14,405 nucleotides of DNA, taken from Bacillota bacterium (GTDB lineage: Bacteria > Bacillota > Clostridia > Peptostreptococcales > Anaerovoracaceae). The position numbers and the translations under genes were made by a program. Position 1 is the first letter of the stretch; the number at the start of each line of letters is the position of its first letter. The notes under the pieces were generated by a model, which ran no database searches, had not been told where the DNA came from, and saw only the letters and a list, made by a program, of their open reading frames with translations. The DNA lies in the NCBI GenBank assembly GCA_905372035.1, contig CAJPNN010000044.1, forward strand, positions 1 to 14,405, in the 5' to 3' direction. Shown here one piece after another: positions 14,358-14,405 of the stretch.

Positions 14358-14405
14358 GTGTAAAAATCTTAAAAATTTTTTATCATTCTCTTGACATCAA
14401 AGGGG
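14358..14405 (+). other. AT-rich tail after the recombinase operon
   Basis: TAAAAA (14361-14366) and TTTTTA (14377-14382) form a weak inverted repeat with a T-run, which could be a poor terminator. The last 15 bases contain TTGACA (14391-14396), a perfect -35 consensus, but the window ends before a -10 could be seen. An element boundary could be near, but no att core is identifiable from one end. Confidence 0.25.

Noticed and set aside
1..14405. CRISPR arrays, tRNA or rRNA genes, and insertion sequence ends
   Set aside because: No regularly spaced repeats, no cloverleaf-like segments, no DDE transposase and no paired terminal inverted repeats were seen on reading.
14391..14405. TTGACA at the right edge as a promoter or element end
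   Set aside because: Only a -35-like hexamer is visible before the window ends; nothing to pair it with.

Overview
The window is low-GC Firmicutes DNA, plausibly a Clostridia/Tissierellia-type anaerobe or a streptococcus. The evidence is the strong AT bias, GGAGG ribosome binding sites, frequent TTG/GTG starts and the gene families present. The sequence does not fix a genus. It looks like the cargo and recombination end of an integrative (probably conjugative) element, because three serine recombinases lie head to tail at the right side. All convincing genes are on the + strand.

Left part (1-5465): a class II lanthipeptide pair, a LanM synthetase followed by a peptidase-containing LanT exporter, with the second start translationally coupled to the first stop. 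LanM would dehydrate and cyclise a precursor peptide. LanT would cut its double-glycine leader and export the product. No precursor (LanA) and no LanFEG-type immunity transporter are visible; a precursor probably lies left of base 1.

Middle part (5466-8544): a short possible hydrophobic peptide, an intrinsic terminator or attenuator, and a small sigma-70 region 4-like regulator typical of mobile elements. These are followed by two cargo genes bounded by strong hairpins. The first encodes a secreted protein with a DUF6973-like HC/AHE/DLHNN core. The second encodes a three-helix membrane protein with a complete endonuclease/exonuclease/phosphatase (EEP) active site, an architecture like that of the teicoplanin-resistance protein VanJ.

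Right part (8545-14405): a compact stretch of small or decayed reading frames, a 62-residue transposon-type small protein (possibly TnpW-like), a two-tier symmetric hairpin, and a good promoter (TTGCAA-17-TATAAT). Then come three consecutive large serine recombinases with little or no spacing, which probably act together in excision and integration. The second has lost the zinc-ribbon cysteines that the first and third keep. The lan genes look more AT-rich than the recombinases, which fits cargo of separate origin.

The most interesting hypothesis is that the lanthipeptide genes, the secreted DUF6973 protein and the VanJ-like membrane enzyme form an envelope attack/defence cargo set on one mobile element, with the VanJ-like enzyme as a candidate for missing self-protection. 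The sequence does not prove this.
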